A DNA stretch of 64,000 nt. It comes from Steroidobacter gossypii (GTDB lineage Bacteria; Pseudomonadota; Gammaproteobacteria; Steroidobacterales; Steroidobacteraceae). The DNA lies in NCBI RefSeq assembly GCF_016801985.1, contig NZ_JAEVLS010000002.1:1178001-1242000 (forward strand), written 5' to 3'. A program made the translations under genes and the position numbers. The notes beneath the pieces are model-generated. The model was not told the DNA's origin, did not search any database, and was given only the letters and a program-made list of their open reading frames with translations. Positions 18,946 through 28,232 of this stretch are shown here, in pieces (position 1 is the first letter of the stretch; each line of letters opens with the position of its first letter).

Positions 18946-19866
18946 ATGGCGCGAGCGATCGAAATCGTTGAAGTGGGGCCGCGCGACGGATTGCAGAGTG
19001 AGCCCGAAGTTCTGCCCACGGCGACCAAGCTGGAGTTGATCGGCCGCCTGGTCGCGGCAGGTCTGCGACGCATTGAAGTTGCAAGCTTCGTCAATCCCAA
19101 GCGCGTGCCGCAGATGGCCGATGCGGAGGCGGTCATGGCGGGCCTGCCCAAGGTGCCGGGGGTGCAATACGTCGGCCTGGTGCTCAACAAGAAAGGTTTC
19201 GATCGGGCGCTCGCCGCTGGCTGCACCGAGATGGGTCTGGTCACTGCCGCGACTGACAGTTTCAGCGAGCGTAACCAGGGCGCGACCACGGAGGAGCTCA
19301 TTCGCACCGTCGAAGAAATCGCGCCGCTCGCGCGCGAGGCGGGTGTGCGAATGCAGGTGACGGTGTCGACGGCGTTCGGGTGTCCGTTTGAAGGTGAAGT
19401 GCCGGTCTCTCGAGTTGTAGATATTTGCCGACGCCTGGCCGCGACTCATCCGCTCGAGATTGCACTGGCCGACACCATCGGTGTTGCGGTTCCGAGTCAG
19501 GTCACATCGCTGGTGGAACAGGTGCGTGCGGTCGTCGGCGATGTCGCCATCCGCTGTCATTTCCACAACACACGGAATACAGCGGTGGCAAATGCATACG
19601 CTGCCGTGCTCGCCGGTGTGAACACGCTCGATGCGAGTGTCGGCGGCGTCGGCGGCTGTCCGTTCGCTCCGAACGCGACCGGCAACGTCGGCACCGAGGA
19701 TTTGGTGTACATGTTGGCCCGGGCGGGGTACGACACCGGCATCGATCTGGACCGCCTGATCGAGACCGCCAAGTGGCTCGGAGAGCAGCGCGGCAAGGTG
19801 GTGCCGAGCATGGTCTCCAAAGCCGGCGGCTTCCCGGTCGGAACTTCAAGAGCATCAGCCGGATAG
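18946..19866 (+). CDS. mvaB: Hydroxymethylglutaryl-CoA lyase
   Basis: This 306-residue TIM-barrel enzyme of the HMGL-like family splits HMG-CoA into acetyl-CoA and acetoacetate, the last step of leucine catabolism. The N-terminal motif VEVGPRDGLQSE holds the catalytic Arg and metal-binding Asp. VTVSTAFGCPFEGEV, ALADTIGVAVP, the metal-binding HFHNTRNTA, and the active-site Cys loop GGVGGCPFAPNATGN follow in order. Isopropylmalate and homocitrate synthases share the fold but lack this Cys loop. No liuABCD genes are in the window. The gene lies 11 bp downstream of ilvD and is followed by a GC-rich hairpin. Confidence 0.93.
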   Translation: MARAIEIVEVGPRDGLQSEPEVLPTATKLELIGRLVAAGLRRIEVASFVNPKRVPQMADAEAVMAGLPKVPGVQYVGLVLNKKGFDRALAAGCTEMGLVTAATDSFSERNQGATTEELIRTVEEIAPLAREAGVRMQVTVSTAFGCPFEGEVPVSRVVDICRRLAATHPLEIALADTIGVAVPSQVTSLVEQVRAVVGDVAIRCHFHNTRNTAVANAYAAVLAGVNTLDASVGGVGGCPFAPNATGNVGTEDLVYMLARAGYDTGIDLDRLIETAKWLGEQRGKVVPSMVSKAGGFPVGTSRASAG

Positions 19867-19945
19867 CGCTGCTTTCTAGCCCAGCGAGCGAAAGGTTCCG
19901 ACGCTCCTGTCGGACGTTAGCTAGCCCTCCCTAACCTAAGTTAGT

Positions 19946-19968
19946 CCCCCGGAAATTTGCCTCGGGGG
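19946..19968 (+). terminator. Possible terminator after HMG-CoA lyase
   Basis: A 6-bp GC stem (CCCCCG/CGGGGG) with an 11-nt loop lies 80 bp past the HMG-CoA lyase stop. The following sequence (CTTGCTCATATT) is only weakly T-rich. A smaller CTAAC-CTAA-GTTAG hairpin lies immediately before it. A weak intrinsic terminator is possible. Confidence 0.35.
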
Positions 19969-20002
19969 CTTGCTCATATTGCTGTGTTCACACCCTGGGG
20001 CG

Positions 20003-20023
20003 CGTATACACTGGCGTTATACG
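20003..20023. promoter_or_regulatory. Candidate operator upstream of the GntR gene
   Basis: The arms CGTATA and TATACG are separated by 9 bp, 73 bp upstream of the GntR-family start codon. The site overlaps a possible -10 (TTATAC). The symmetry and position fit autoregulation by the GntR/FCD protein. This is inferred, not shown. Confidence 0.35.
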
Positions 20024-20095
20024 AGGCCCGTTCATCCCCATTTTCATGCAGCGGCGCAGGCGGGCCTCCATCACCGAATTGTATGAAGGAGCACC

Positions 20096-20728
20096 ATGGC
20101 CAAAGCAGTGGACAAGGCGTATCACACCGTACGTGAACGCATCGTGCGCGGCGTGTATCCAGCTTCCTCTCGCATCACCGAACAGGAAGTGGCAGCCGTC
20201 GCGGGGGTGAGTCGCACCCCGGTACGGGAGGCGTTGCGAAAACTCCACGCCGAAGGACTGCTGGAATTCATCCCCCACCAGGGCGCCATCGTCACCGAGT
20301 GGACGGTCGAGGATCGCGACGACGTTTATGAGTTGCGCGCCATGCTCGAGTCGTATGGAGCGGGTCGGGCGGCGCGTCGGATCACCGCGGAGGGCATCGC
20401 CGAGTTGCGGCAGCTCGCCGAGGATCAATATCACGAAACGCTGGCGAAGCCGGAGGGCTATCTCGAACGAGTCGGCGTCCTGAACAGTCAGTTTCACCGA
20501 CGCATTCACGAGTTCGCGGGCAGCCCGCGACTGGTGACGGCGCTGGCGTCGCTGATCGAGGCGCCGATGATGTTGCGAACGTTCGCGACCTATCAGGACG
20601 AGGACTTGATCCGTAGCGCGTCGCACCACCTCGAAATCGTGCGTGCGCTCGAAGCGCGCGATGGCGACTGGAGCTCCGCGCTGATGCGATCCCACATTCT
20701 CGGGGCTCGCGGCACATTGCAGATCTGA
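20096..20728 (+). CDS. GntR-family transcriptional regulator (FadR/FCD subfamily)
   Basis: This is a 210-residue DNA-binding regulator. The N-terminal winged helix (residues ~8-75) includes VRERIVRGVYPASSRITEQEVAAVAG, then the recognition helix VSRTPVREALRKL. The C-terminal all-helical FCD ligand-binding domain (~85-200) has VYELRAMLESYGAGRAARR, an NSQFHRRIHEFAGSPRL stretch with metal-binding histidine candidates, and HLEIVRALEARD near the end. FCD regulators usually sense organic acids and control neighbouring catabolic genes. Adjacent candidates are HMG-CoA lyase upstream and the peroxiredoxin downstream, but no target can be assigned. Confidence 0.9.
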   Translation: MAKAVDKAYHTVRERIVRGVYPASSRITEQEVAAVAGVSRTPVREALRKLHAEGLLEFIPHQGAIVTEWTVEDRDDVYELRAMLESYGAGRAARRITAEGIAELRQLAEDQYHETLAKPEGYLERVGVLNSQFHRRIHEFAGSPRLVTALASLIEAPMMLRTFATYQDEDLIRSASHHLEIVRALEARDGDWSSALMRSHILGARGTLQI

Positions 20729-20803
20729 CTTGAGCTGTACCGGACCGGCGCCCGCTGTCTAGAATGGCGGGCTCCAGTTCAAGTCACAAGCGAGGGGATG
20801 GTC

Positions 20804-21283
20804 ATGATCAAAGTCGGCGACAAGATGCCTGCGGGCACACTCACGCAGATCACCGCGGAAGGGCCGCAAAAGATCAGCGCCGAGGAGTTCTTCAAAGGCC
20901 GCAAGGTCGTGCTGTTCTCGGTGCCCGGCGCGTTCACTCCCACCTGCGACGCCAAACATCTGCCGGGCTTCGTGGAAAGGGCCGGAGAGATCAAAGGCAA
21001 GGGCATCGACACCATCGCCTGCATGGCGGTGAACGATGCGTTCGTCATGAAAGCCTGGGGCAAATCCCAGAACACCGATGGCAAGGTGGAGATGCTTGCC
21101 GACGGCAACGCCGAGTACACCAAGGCGCTGGGCCTCGACATGGACGCGAGCGGCTACGGCATGGGCACTCGCGGTCAGCGCTTCTCGCTGGTCGTGGACA
21201 ACGGCGTCGTCAAACAAGTGAACGTCGAACAGAAGGGCGAGTTCAAGGTGTCCAGCGCGGAGCACGTGCTGACGCAGCTGTAA
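20804..21283 (+). CDS. Prx5-type peroxiredoxin
   Basis: This 159-residue thiol peroxidase reduces H2O2 and organic hydroperoxides. The peroxidatic cysteine is about C48 in SVPGAFTPTCDAKHLPGF, the characteristic Prx5 (atypical 2-Cys) motif. A second Cys at about 73 (IDTIACMAVND) may act in resolution. GTRGQRFSLVVDNGVVK is the conserved C-terminal Arg motif. The ATG at 20804 is preferred over the one at 20798 because the GAGGGG ribosome-binding site (20792-20797) is then 6 bp away. A TAGAAT -10-like site lies at 20760. The reductant is probably glutathione/glutaredoxin or thioredoxin; none is encoded nearby. Confidence 0.9.
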   Translation: MIKVGDKMPAGTLTQITAEGPQKISAEEFFKGRKVVLFSVPGAFTPTCDAKHLPGFVERAGEIKGKGIDTIACMAVNDAFVMKAWGKSQNTDGKVEMLADGNAEYTKALGLDMDASGYGMGTRGQRFSLVVDNGVVKQVNVEQKGEFKVSSAEHVLTQL

Positions 21284-21304
21284 GACGGGCAAAATAAAGA
21301 TAAA

Positions 21305-21333
21305 GGCCGCCGCGATTCGGTATCGCGGCGGCC
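21305..21333. terminator. Strong hairpin between peroxiredoxin and the Wadjet operon
   Basis: A 12-bp perfect stem (GGCCGCCGCGAT and its complement) with a 5-nt TCGGT loop. A-rich sequence lies on the left side and there is no T tract on the right. Read on the minus strand it is a textbook intrinsic terminator (hairpin then T-rich), while for plus-strand transcription it is a stem without a U tail. It separates prx from jetA by 22-34 bp on either side. Confidence 0.6.
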
Positions 21334-21366
21334 ATCGATGCAGGCGCTGAACCTGCAGGACTGAAC

Positions 21367-22875
21367 GTGACGGCACTCACTGCAGCCGCGGCCGAACTCT
21401 TCAACCACATCACCGCCGACAAGGCGGCAATCTACCGCGCCGTGATGGACGTCTTTTCGGCGGCGAAGCGGCAGTTCCGTCTGCACCTGCGGCCCGATGA
21501 GGTGCTTGCGGAAGTCCGATGGCCTGGCGAGAGGCCGACGCTGGACGACGTGCAAGCCGTGCTTGCACAGCTGACCGCGTGGGGCAATCTGCAGGCCCAG
21601 CCCGATACGGCGCGCGTCGCCAGCATCGAAGACTTTTATCGCAAGCGCCTGCTGTACCGGATCACGGCCGGCGGGGAGGCCGTCGAGGCGAGCCTCGAAG
21701 TGTTCGCGCAAACGCTGGCTCGACGAGGGGAGTTGCAATCCGTTGCCCTCGACGATATTCACGCTCGCCTCACCTCGCTCGGGCAGCTGATGGCTGAAAC
21801 CCCGCACGACGCGGCCAAGATTCACGAGGCCCTGCGTGATCTCATGCACGTCTTCCAGGGGCTTTCGGATAACGCGCAGGCATTCATGGTCTCGCTGGCG
21901 CGCACCATCGAGCTGCAGCGGGGCGAGCCGGCGGCGGTCATGACCTTCAAGACCCGGCTGATCGACTATCTACAACGGTTCATCGGCGATCTGGTCACTC
22001 GTTCCACCCAGATCGGCTCGCGACTCGAGGAACTCGAGCCCAACGTTGAGCAACTGCTCCTGATTGCCTCCGAGCGCGAGGCGCATGACGCGGCCCCGGG
22101 GCACGAGGAGGAGATGGCGCAGGCACGAACGTTGCGACTGAGCGCCTGGCGCGAACGTTGGCGAGGTCTTCGTGAATGGTTTATTGCGAACCACGGCAAG
22201 AGCTCTCAATCGGAGCTGCTGCGGGCCAGTGCCCTTTCTGCCATCCCGCGGCTGTTGCAAGCGATCGCGACGCTCAACGAACGCCGCGCTGGACGCAGCG
22301 ATCGCGCGGCGGATTTCCGGAGGCTAGCGTTGTGGTTCACTGAATGCGGGACGGACCGCGATGCACATCGCCTCTGGCGAGCGGCGTTCGGCTTGTCGCC
22401 GGCGAGGCACCTGGCGCTCGTGCCGCCGGAGGCTGAAGCGAGTAGTGGCGCATCGTGGATGGTGGCCCCCGCCGTCGGCGTCATGCCGCTCTTGCGCGAG
22501 CGCGGCCAGCTGCCCACGCGGGGCGCCGCGCCCCGAATCAAAGATCGGTCGAAGGAGCGTGAATGGCTCGCGTCCCAAATCGCACACGAGGCCGCGCAGA
22601 CGGACGCTGCCCGTCAACGCCTGGCGACCGGCCGGGAAATGCGACTCTCCGATTTGGGAACATTGGACGCACCGTCATTCAAGCTGTTCCTGGCACTGCT
22701 CGGCGACGCGCTTGCCGCTCAACATCATCCCGATCAAGCCGTGGAGCGATTCACCGCGGATGGCTCCCTGCAGATTCGGCTCGAGCCGCTGGAGCCCACG
22801 AGCCAAGCTCATATTCAGACGCCTTCAGGTATGTTTTCCGGGCGCGACCATCGCCTGTTGATCCGACGGGTTTAG
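21367..22875 (+). CDS. jetA: Wadjet defence protein JetA, DUF2397 type (TIGR02677-like)
   Basis: This 502-residue protein is first in a four-gene operon. It reads as the DUF2397/TIGR02677 family, the JetA of type II Wadjet: FNHITADKAAIYRAVMDVFSAAKR and FRLHLRPDEVLAEV at the N-terminus, then EDFYRKRLLYRITAGGEAVE (winged-helix/kleisin-like). Wadjet is a condensin-like SMC complex that recognises and cleaves closed-circular plasmids. JetA is the kleisin-like subunit bridging the SMC heads. The start is GTG at 21367, just after AGGACTG; the next in-frame ATG (21444) would cut conserved residues. JetB follows 3 bp after the stop. Confidence 0.85.
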   Translation: MTALTAAAAELFNHITADKAAIYRAVMDVFSAAKRQFRLHLRPDEVLAEVRWPGERPTLDDVQAVLAQLTAWGNLQAQPDTARVASIEDFYRKRLLYRITAGGEAVEASLEVFAQTLARRGELQSVALDDIHARLTSLGQLMAETPHDAAKIHEALRDLMHVFQGLSDNAQAFMVSLARTIELQRGEPAAVMTFKTRLIDYLQRFIGDLVTRSTQIGSRLEELEPNVEQLLLIASEREAHDAAPGHEEEMAQARTLRLSAWRERWRGLREWFIANHGKSSQSELLRASALSAIPRLLQAIATLNERRAGRSDRAADFRRLALWFTECGTDRDAHRLWRAAFGLSPARHLALVPPEAEASSGASWMVAPAVGVMPLLRERGQLPTRGAAPRIKDRSKEREWLASQIAHEAAQTDAARQRLATGREMRLSDLGTLDAPSFKLFLALLGDALAAQHHPDQAVERFTADGSLQIRLEPLEPTSQAHIQTPSGMFSGRDHRLLIRRV

Positions 22876-22878
22876 TCG

Positions 22879-24099
22879 ATGAGCCATGCCGACCGCCGAC
22901 TCGCCGATGTCCTGGCGCACCAGATCGAGGAAGAGCGCGAACAAGCCATCCGCGCGCTGCTGATGCGGCCGTTGCTGACCGAAGGCAACCCCGAAATGCC
23001 GCTGGTTCGCCGGCACGGCGAATATTTACGGGAGTGGTTCCAGCGTGAGACCGGCTGGGTACTCCACGTGGAGCGCGAATGCGCGCGACTCTACAAGCGA
23101 CCGGCATCGCATGAGGATGCAACCCGAGGTTTACGGAAGTTCGACCGTGAGCACTACGTCCTGCTGTGTCTGACGTGCGCGGTGCTCGAGCGCGCCGACA
23201 CGCAAATCACGTTGAGAGCGTTAGGGGAGCGGTTGTTGGAGGCCGTCCTCGACACGGAGCTTGCAGCGCGAAACTTCAGTTTCACATTGGAGACGACGCG
23301 GGAGCGACGGGTGTTGGTCAATGTGTGCCGATTCTTGCTCGAGTTCGGCGTCATCACGCGCGTGGCCGGAGATGAAGAGGGTTACGTCACGCAAGCAGGT
23401 GACGCGCTGTACGACATCCATCGCCGCGTTCTTGCGTCGCTGCCTGCGAGCACGCGCGGTGCGAGCTTGATCGCCGCAGGTGAGAACGCTCCTGGCACGC
23501 TGGAGGAGCGCATCCGTGCGCTCACCGAAGAGTTCGTTGCGGACAGTCCAGAGGCGCGTCGCACGGCCGCGAGGCACCGGATTGCGCGTCGGTTGTTGGA
23601 TGATCCGGTGACTTACTACGATGAGCTGGTCGAGGAAGAACGGGCCTATCTGGCCACTCAGCGTGGACCCATGTCGGCGCGTCTGGCGCAGGGCGCTGGC
23701 CTGACGCCGGAGTTGCGCGCCGAAGGTCTCGCTCTGATCGACCCCGAAGGCGAGCTGTCGGACGAGCGCATGCCCGCCGTCGGGACCGAAGCTCACATCA
23801 CATTGATCATCGCCGAGCGTCTGGCGGCAGCTGCGCGCATCGATGCAGAGCGCATTCATTCGATGCACGAGCTCGAGACATTCCTGCGCGAGGCAGTGGA
23901 CCAATATGGCAAGTACTGGCGCAAGGACGCGCGTGAACACGGCGCGGTGCGCGGCCTCGTGGAGCAGGCGATCGACCGGCTCGAAGCGTTGAAACTCGTG
24001 TGGCGCGTATCCGGCGAGGGCGTGAAGGTTCGTGCTGCTTTGTTGCGCTTCGCGGTGGGTCCGCCTGAGGTGCGAGTAGCGCCGGAGGTGGCGCGGTGA
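22879..24099 (+). CDS. jetB: Wadjet defence protein JetB, DUF2398 type (TIGR02678-like)
   Basis: This 406-residue protein is the second Wadjet component, the KITE-like winged-helix subunit that binds the JetA kleisin. Family features of DUF2398/TIGR02678 visible here are EYLREWFQRETGWVLHVERE and ARLYKRP. The segments HYVLLCLTCAVLERADTQIT and LVNVCRFLLEFGVITRVAGD are also present, and MPAVGTEAHITLI lies in the C-terminal half. The start ATG is 3 bp after jetA. The stop overlaps the GTG start of jetC in a GTGA, so translation is probably coupled through the operon. No signal peptide or membrane segment is present. Confidence 0.85.
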   Translation: MSHADRRLADVLAHQIEEEREQAIRALLMRPLLTEGNPEMPLVRRHGEYLREWFQRETGWVLHVERECARLYKRPASHEDATRGLRKFDREHYVLLCLTCAVLERADTQITLRALGERLLEAVLDTELAARNFSFTLETTRERRVLVNVCRFLLEFGVITRVAGDEEGYVTQAGDALYDIHRRVLASLPASTRGASLIAAGENAPGTLEERIRALTEEFVADSPEARRTAARHRIARRLLDDPVTYYDELVEEERAYLATQRGPMSARLAQGAGLTPELRAEGLALIDPEGELSDERMPAVGTEAHITLIIAERLAAAARIDAERIHSMHELETFLREAVDQYGKYWRKDAREHGAVRGLVEQAIDRLEALKLVWRVSGEGVKVRAALLRFAVGPPEVRVAPEVAR

Positions 24100-27000
24100 A
24101 GGATACGCCCTCGAAGATTCCGTTGCCGGAGCCCACGCGCGAGCGTTGGCAACCACTTCGCCTCGGCTTGGTGGAGATGTACCACTACGATGTCGAAGAG
24201 TTCTGGTTTCGCGACGGACATCTGCTGCTACGCGGCAACAACGGCACTGGCAAATCCAAGGTGCTGTCGCTCACGCTGCCATTTCTGCTCGATGCGAATC
24301 TGAGCTCTTCGCGCGTCGAGCCGGATGGCGACCGCACCAAGCGGATGGACTGGAATCTGCTGATGAACGGCCGGCATCAGCGTCGCATCGGTTACACGTG
24401 GCTCGAGTTCGGGCGCAAGACGTCCCATGACGAGACGCAGATACTGACGCTCGGCTGCGGCATGAAGGCGATTGCCGGCCGATCGACGGTCGACACATGG
24501 TTCTTCATCACTCAGCAGCGCATAGGCATGGACCTGTGGCTGACCACGCATGAACGCATGGCGCTGTCGCGTGAGCGGCTGGAGGAAGCGCTCGGCTCAC
24601 ACGGCCAGATCTTTCCCACCGCATCCGCCTACCGTAGAGCCGTGGATGAACGGTTGTTCCGCATGGGCCAGCAGCGCTATGGCGCGCTGGTGGACACATT
24701 GATCCAACTGCGACAGCCGCAGCTTTCCAAACAACCGGACGAACGGCGTTTGTCGGAAGCGTTGACCGAGGCACTGCCGCCCCTCGACCGCGCGGCGTTG
24801 GAAGATGTCGCGGAGGCGATGAGTCAGCTCGAAGACATGCGTCGTGAGCTGCAGGAGCTCGAGGCAATGCGGGCAGCGATCGCCTCGTTCACCGGGCGTT
24901 ATCGCCGCTATGCGCAGATCGCCACACGTCGGCGGGCGCGGCTCGTCCGGCAGTCTCAGACCGAGTTCGATCAAACCAGCCGCGAGCTGAACGATGCCAA
25001 AGCGGCGCTGGAGCGAGCGCGTGAGCTGGTGTCGAGGTCACAGGAGCGGCAACGCGAATCGGAGGATCTGGTCGCGATGGCCACGGCGCGCCTGGCGGCG
25101 CTGAACCAGGATCCATTGATGCGAGATGCATTCCGCATCGAGGAGGCGAGACGCGATGCTGATCGCTGTCGTCGCAGCGTCGCCGACGCCGACCAGCGAG
25201 CTCACGGCGCGCGTGCTCGCGCCGATCGGGAATCACGGCTGGCCGCCGAGCGGCGATCGGTCTGCGAAACGACTCGCGAGAAGCTGGTCCGCACCTTTCG
25301 CAGTGTGACGGAGCTTGCAACGACCAGCGGTGTGGTCACGGCAATGGACCGCGTACTCGAACCCGCTCTGCTGCCCGATGGCCTCCAGCACGCGCCCAAC
25401 GACCTCGCCGACAAAGTGCTTCAAGTCAGTCGGGATGCCGAGAGGCGGCGTCGGGAGCAAATCGCCATTGTTCGCAGACGCAGGGTGGAGCTGGAAGAAG
25501 CACGGCAGTTGCTGGTCCGGGCCAAGGATTCGCGCGCCGTGCATGCAGAGGCTTTCGATCGCGCCGAGCAGGCATTGCAGTCATCGATTGCGGAGTTGCG
25601 TGCCGCCTCGGCGGAGTTGTTGCAGCAGTGGCGCGATCATTGCGCGAGGCTGCACGAGTTGGATCTCGCCGGCAGCGACGAATTGCTGGGTGAGTTGGAA
25701 ACATGGGTCGAGAACCAGGCAGGACCCAATCCGCTACGCGTCGCCCTGGAGCGCGCGTGGGAGAGTCAGCAAACACAGTTCGCCGCGCGCGAGGCCGAAC
25801 TCGGCGAACAGCGCAAGAAGCTTCAGGCTGAGCAGTCGTCTTTGAAGGATGAGCAGAGTCTGTTACTGCGCGGTGAGGATAAGACGCCGCCGGCGCCTTA
25901 CACTCGTGCCGTGGACGTGCGAATGCAAAAGTCCGGTGCGCCGCTATGGCAGGTCGTGGATTTCGCCGATCACGTTGCCTCAGAGCAGCGTGCGGTGCTC
26001 GAGGCTGCGCTCGAAGCCTCGGGGTTGCTCGATGCATGGGTGTCGTCCGAAGGAGTTCTGACGAATCGCCGCACGCAGGATGTGATGCTCACACCGCGGC
26101 GCGCGTGCGTTGGGCCATCGTTGCGCGAGTGGTTGAAGCCGACGATTCCACAGTCCGGCCCAGGAGCTTCGCTGAGCGAGGCGATGCTGTTGAAGATCAT
26201 GGATGCCATTGCATGCTCTGATGACGAACCCATCGAAGCGGAAGCTTGGATCTCGCCAGCAGGCGAGTTTCGTGTGGGCGCGCTGCGTGGCTTCTGGGAA
26301 AAACCGAGCGCGGAGTACATCGGACACGCGGCGCGTGAGGCGGCAAGACAGGCGCGGCTTGCGGCAATCAAGCAACAGTTGGCGCAGTTGGACCTGGCGT
26401 TCGCAGACATCGCCGCTGCACTCGACGAACTTTCTGAAAGGCGGCGCTTCGCTCGCGGAGAAGTCGACGAAGCGCCTTCCGACGATCGTCTGCTGCGAGC
26501 TCACTCGCATCGCATAACAGCGGAAGAACAGCGACGAGGAGCGCAAGCACGCCTTGGCCATGCGGACGCTCGTGTGTTGCAGGTCGAAGAAAACATGTCG
26601 CTAGCCAACAGCAGACTTGAAGCCGACGCGCGCGACTTGTCGCTTCCCGTCGTGGAAGATCAGATCCTATCGGTAGAGCTTGCGCTCTCCGATTTTCGAG
26701 CGGGAGCCACGGAGCTGAGCGGCGCGATCCAAGCGCATCGTAACTCGCTGCGGGAATGGAATGCGCAACAAGAGCGCGAGCAGACGGCGCTGGCCGATGT
26801 TGAGGCGGCCGTTCTGGAGGAGGCGGAAAATCGGCGCGCTCAGCGAGTGGCGGATGAATTGCTTGCAACGCTCGAGGCAACCGTCGGCAAGCAGGTGAGC
26901 GAGCTTCTGCAGGAGATCCGCGCGACCGAGACGTCCAAGCGTGAGCACGAGACATCGCTGCAGCGGGCACGTGCCGAATTGATCGTGGCCAGCAGCAACC

Positions 27001-28232
27001 GAGGTACCGCCGAGGCAAAGTGCAGCGCTCTCACCGAGCGCTTGACCGAGAGAGTCGAGCATCGCCGTCGTGCCATCGATGAGTTGCAGACTTTCGCAGC
27101 ACGCACCGGGCTGCTCGAAGTCGCCGTACCGGGCGTGCAGTTGCCGAGCGCTGATGCGGAGTGGGGCATCGAAGCGGCGCTGATTGTCGCCAGGCGCGCG
27201 GAACAGATATTGGTCGAGGTGGCTGCGGAGGATGCGGATTGGAGCCGTATTCAAGCTACGATCAGTCGGGATCTCACTGAATTGCAATCGGCCATGTCCG
27301 CGCAGGCGCACGCGGTTGAAGCCGAGCTCAGCGACTTCGGTCTGATTGTGCGCATCACCTATCAACAGCAATTGCAGCGCCCCGATACTCTCGAGCTGCG
27401 CATCGATGCCGATCTGCAGGAGCGGCGCATGCTGCTGTCCGCACAAGAGCGAGCGGTTCTGGAGCAGCACCTGGAGAAGGAGATCGCCGCGAACCTGCAG
27501 CGCATGATTCAAGATACAGAGCAACGCGTCGCGGCCATCAACGCGGAGCTCTACCGGCGGCCCACTTCGACGGGCGTGCGATACAAGCTCGACTGGCAGG
27601 TGGTTCCGGATGAAGACCCCAATGCCGTCGCTGGGCTTGCCGAAGCTCGCAAGCGGCTCTTGCGCACTCGCGCGGACGCTTGGTCGGCCGAAGATCGCCA
27701 GCAGGTGGGCGAATTCCTGCGCGCAAGAATTGATGCCGAGCGTTTGCGTGACGAACAAGCCTCGCTTTCGGACAACCTGGCGCGAGCACTCGATTACCGA
27801 CGTTGGCACCGGTTCCGCGTGCAGCGTTTGCAGGACGGTGCATGGAAGCCGCTCTCCGGTCCGGCCTCGAGCGGTGAGCGAGCGCTCGGGCTCACAGTGC
27901 CCTTGTTCGCGGCGGCGAGCAGCCATTACGAAAGCGCGCATGCGCACGCTCCGCGGCTGGTCTTGATGGACGAAGCGTTCGCTGGCATCGACGATGAAGC
28001 CCGAGCGAATTGCATGGCGCTGATCCGCGAGTTCGACCTCGATTTCGTCATGACCAGCGAACGTGAATGGGGCTGCTATCCTGCGCTGCCTGGCCTATCG
28101 ATCTGTCAGCTGATTCGTCGCGAGGGAATGGATGCCGTCTATGTCACGCGATGGGCGTGGGATGGACGCGAGCGGCGCGAGCAGCCTGATCCAGAGCGGC
28201 GTTTTCCGGAAGCCCTCAGCAGTGAGGGATGA
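24096..28232 (+). CDS. jetC: Wadjet SMC-like ATPase JetC (TIGR02680-like)
   Basis: This is the 1,378-residue SMC-family motor of the Wadjet complex. The N-terminal ATPase half has the family opening RWQPLRLGLVEMYHYD and a Walker A GNNGTGKS at residues ~47-54. Two long charged coiled-coil stretches (about 230-520 and 750-1100) flank a hinge-like region near 560-720. The C-terminal half carries the ABC signature-like SGERALGL (~1258) and Walker B LVLMDEAFAGIDDE (~1288). ATP-driven loop extrusion positions circular DNA for cleavage by JetD. The start is GTG, with GGAGG 7 bp upstream and a 4-bp overlap with jetB. The ATPase motifs are intact, so the protein should be functional. Confidence 0.9.
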   Translation: MKDTPSKIPLPEPTRERWQPLRLGLVEMYHYDVEEFWFRDGHLLLRGNNGTGKSKVLSLTLPFLLDANLSSSRVEPDGDRTKRMDWNLLMNGRHQRRIGYTWLEFGRKTSHDETQILTLGCGMKAIAGRSTVDTWFFITQQRIGMDLWLTTHERMALSRERLEEALGSHGQIFPTASAYRRAVDERLFRMGQQRYGALVDTLIQLRQPQLSKQPDERRLSEALTEALPPLDRAALEDVAEAMSQLEDMRRELQELEAMRAAIASFTGRYRRYAQIATRRRARLVRQSQTEFDQTSRELNDAKAALERARELVSRSQERQRESEDLVAMATARLAALNQDPLMRDAFRIEEARRDADRCRRSVADADQRAHGARARADRESRLAAERRSVCETTREKLVRTFRSVTELATTSGVVTAMDRVLEPALLPDGLQHAPNDLADKVLQVSRDAERRRREQIAIVRRRRVELEEARQLLVRAKDSRAVHAEAFDRAEQALQSSIAELRAASAELLQQWRDHCARLHELDLAGSDELLGELETWVENQAGPNPLRVALERAWESQQTQFAAREAELGEQRKKLQAEQSSLKDEQSLLLRGEDKTPPAPYTRAVDVRMQKSGAPLWQVVDFADHVASEQRAVLEAALEASGLLDAWVSSEGVLTNRRTQDVMLTPRRACVGPSLREWLKPTIPQSGPGASLSEAMLLKIMDAIACSDDEPIEAEAWISPAGEFRVGALRGFWEKPSAEYIGHAAREAARQARLAAIKQQLAQLDLAFADIAAALDELSERRRFARGEVDEAPSDDRLLRAHSHRITAEEQRRGAQARLGHADARVLQVEENMSLANSRLEADARDLSLPVVEDQILSVELALSDFRAGATELSGAIQAHRNSLREWNAQQEREQTALADVEAAVLEEAENRRAQRVADELLATLEATVGKQVSELLQEIRATETSKREHETSLQRARAELIVASSNRGTAEAKCSALTERLTERVEHRRRAIDELQTFAARTGLLEVAVPGVQLPSADAEWGIEAALIVARRAEQILVEVAAEDADWSRIQATISRDLTELQSAMSAQAHAVEAELSDFGLIVRITYQQQLQRPDTLELRIDADLQERRMLLSAQERAVLEQHLEKEIAANLQRMIQDTEQRVAAINAELYRRPTSTGVRYKLDWQVVPDEDPNAVAGLAEARKRLLRTRADAWSAEDRQQVGEFLRARIDAERLRDEQASLSDNLARALDYRRWHRFRVQRLQDGAWKPLSGPASSGERALGLTVPLFAAASSHYESAHAHAPRLVLMDEAFAGIDDEARANCMALIREFDLDFVMTSEREWGCYPALPGLSICQLIRREGMDAVYVTRWAWDGRERREQPDPERRFPEALSSEG

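Noticed and set aside
20730-20765. TTGAGC ... TAGAAT as a full promoter for the peroxiredoxin gene
   Set aside because: The spacing is 24 bp, too long for sigma70. Only the -10-like element is kept as a note.
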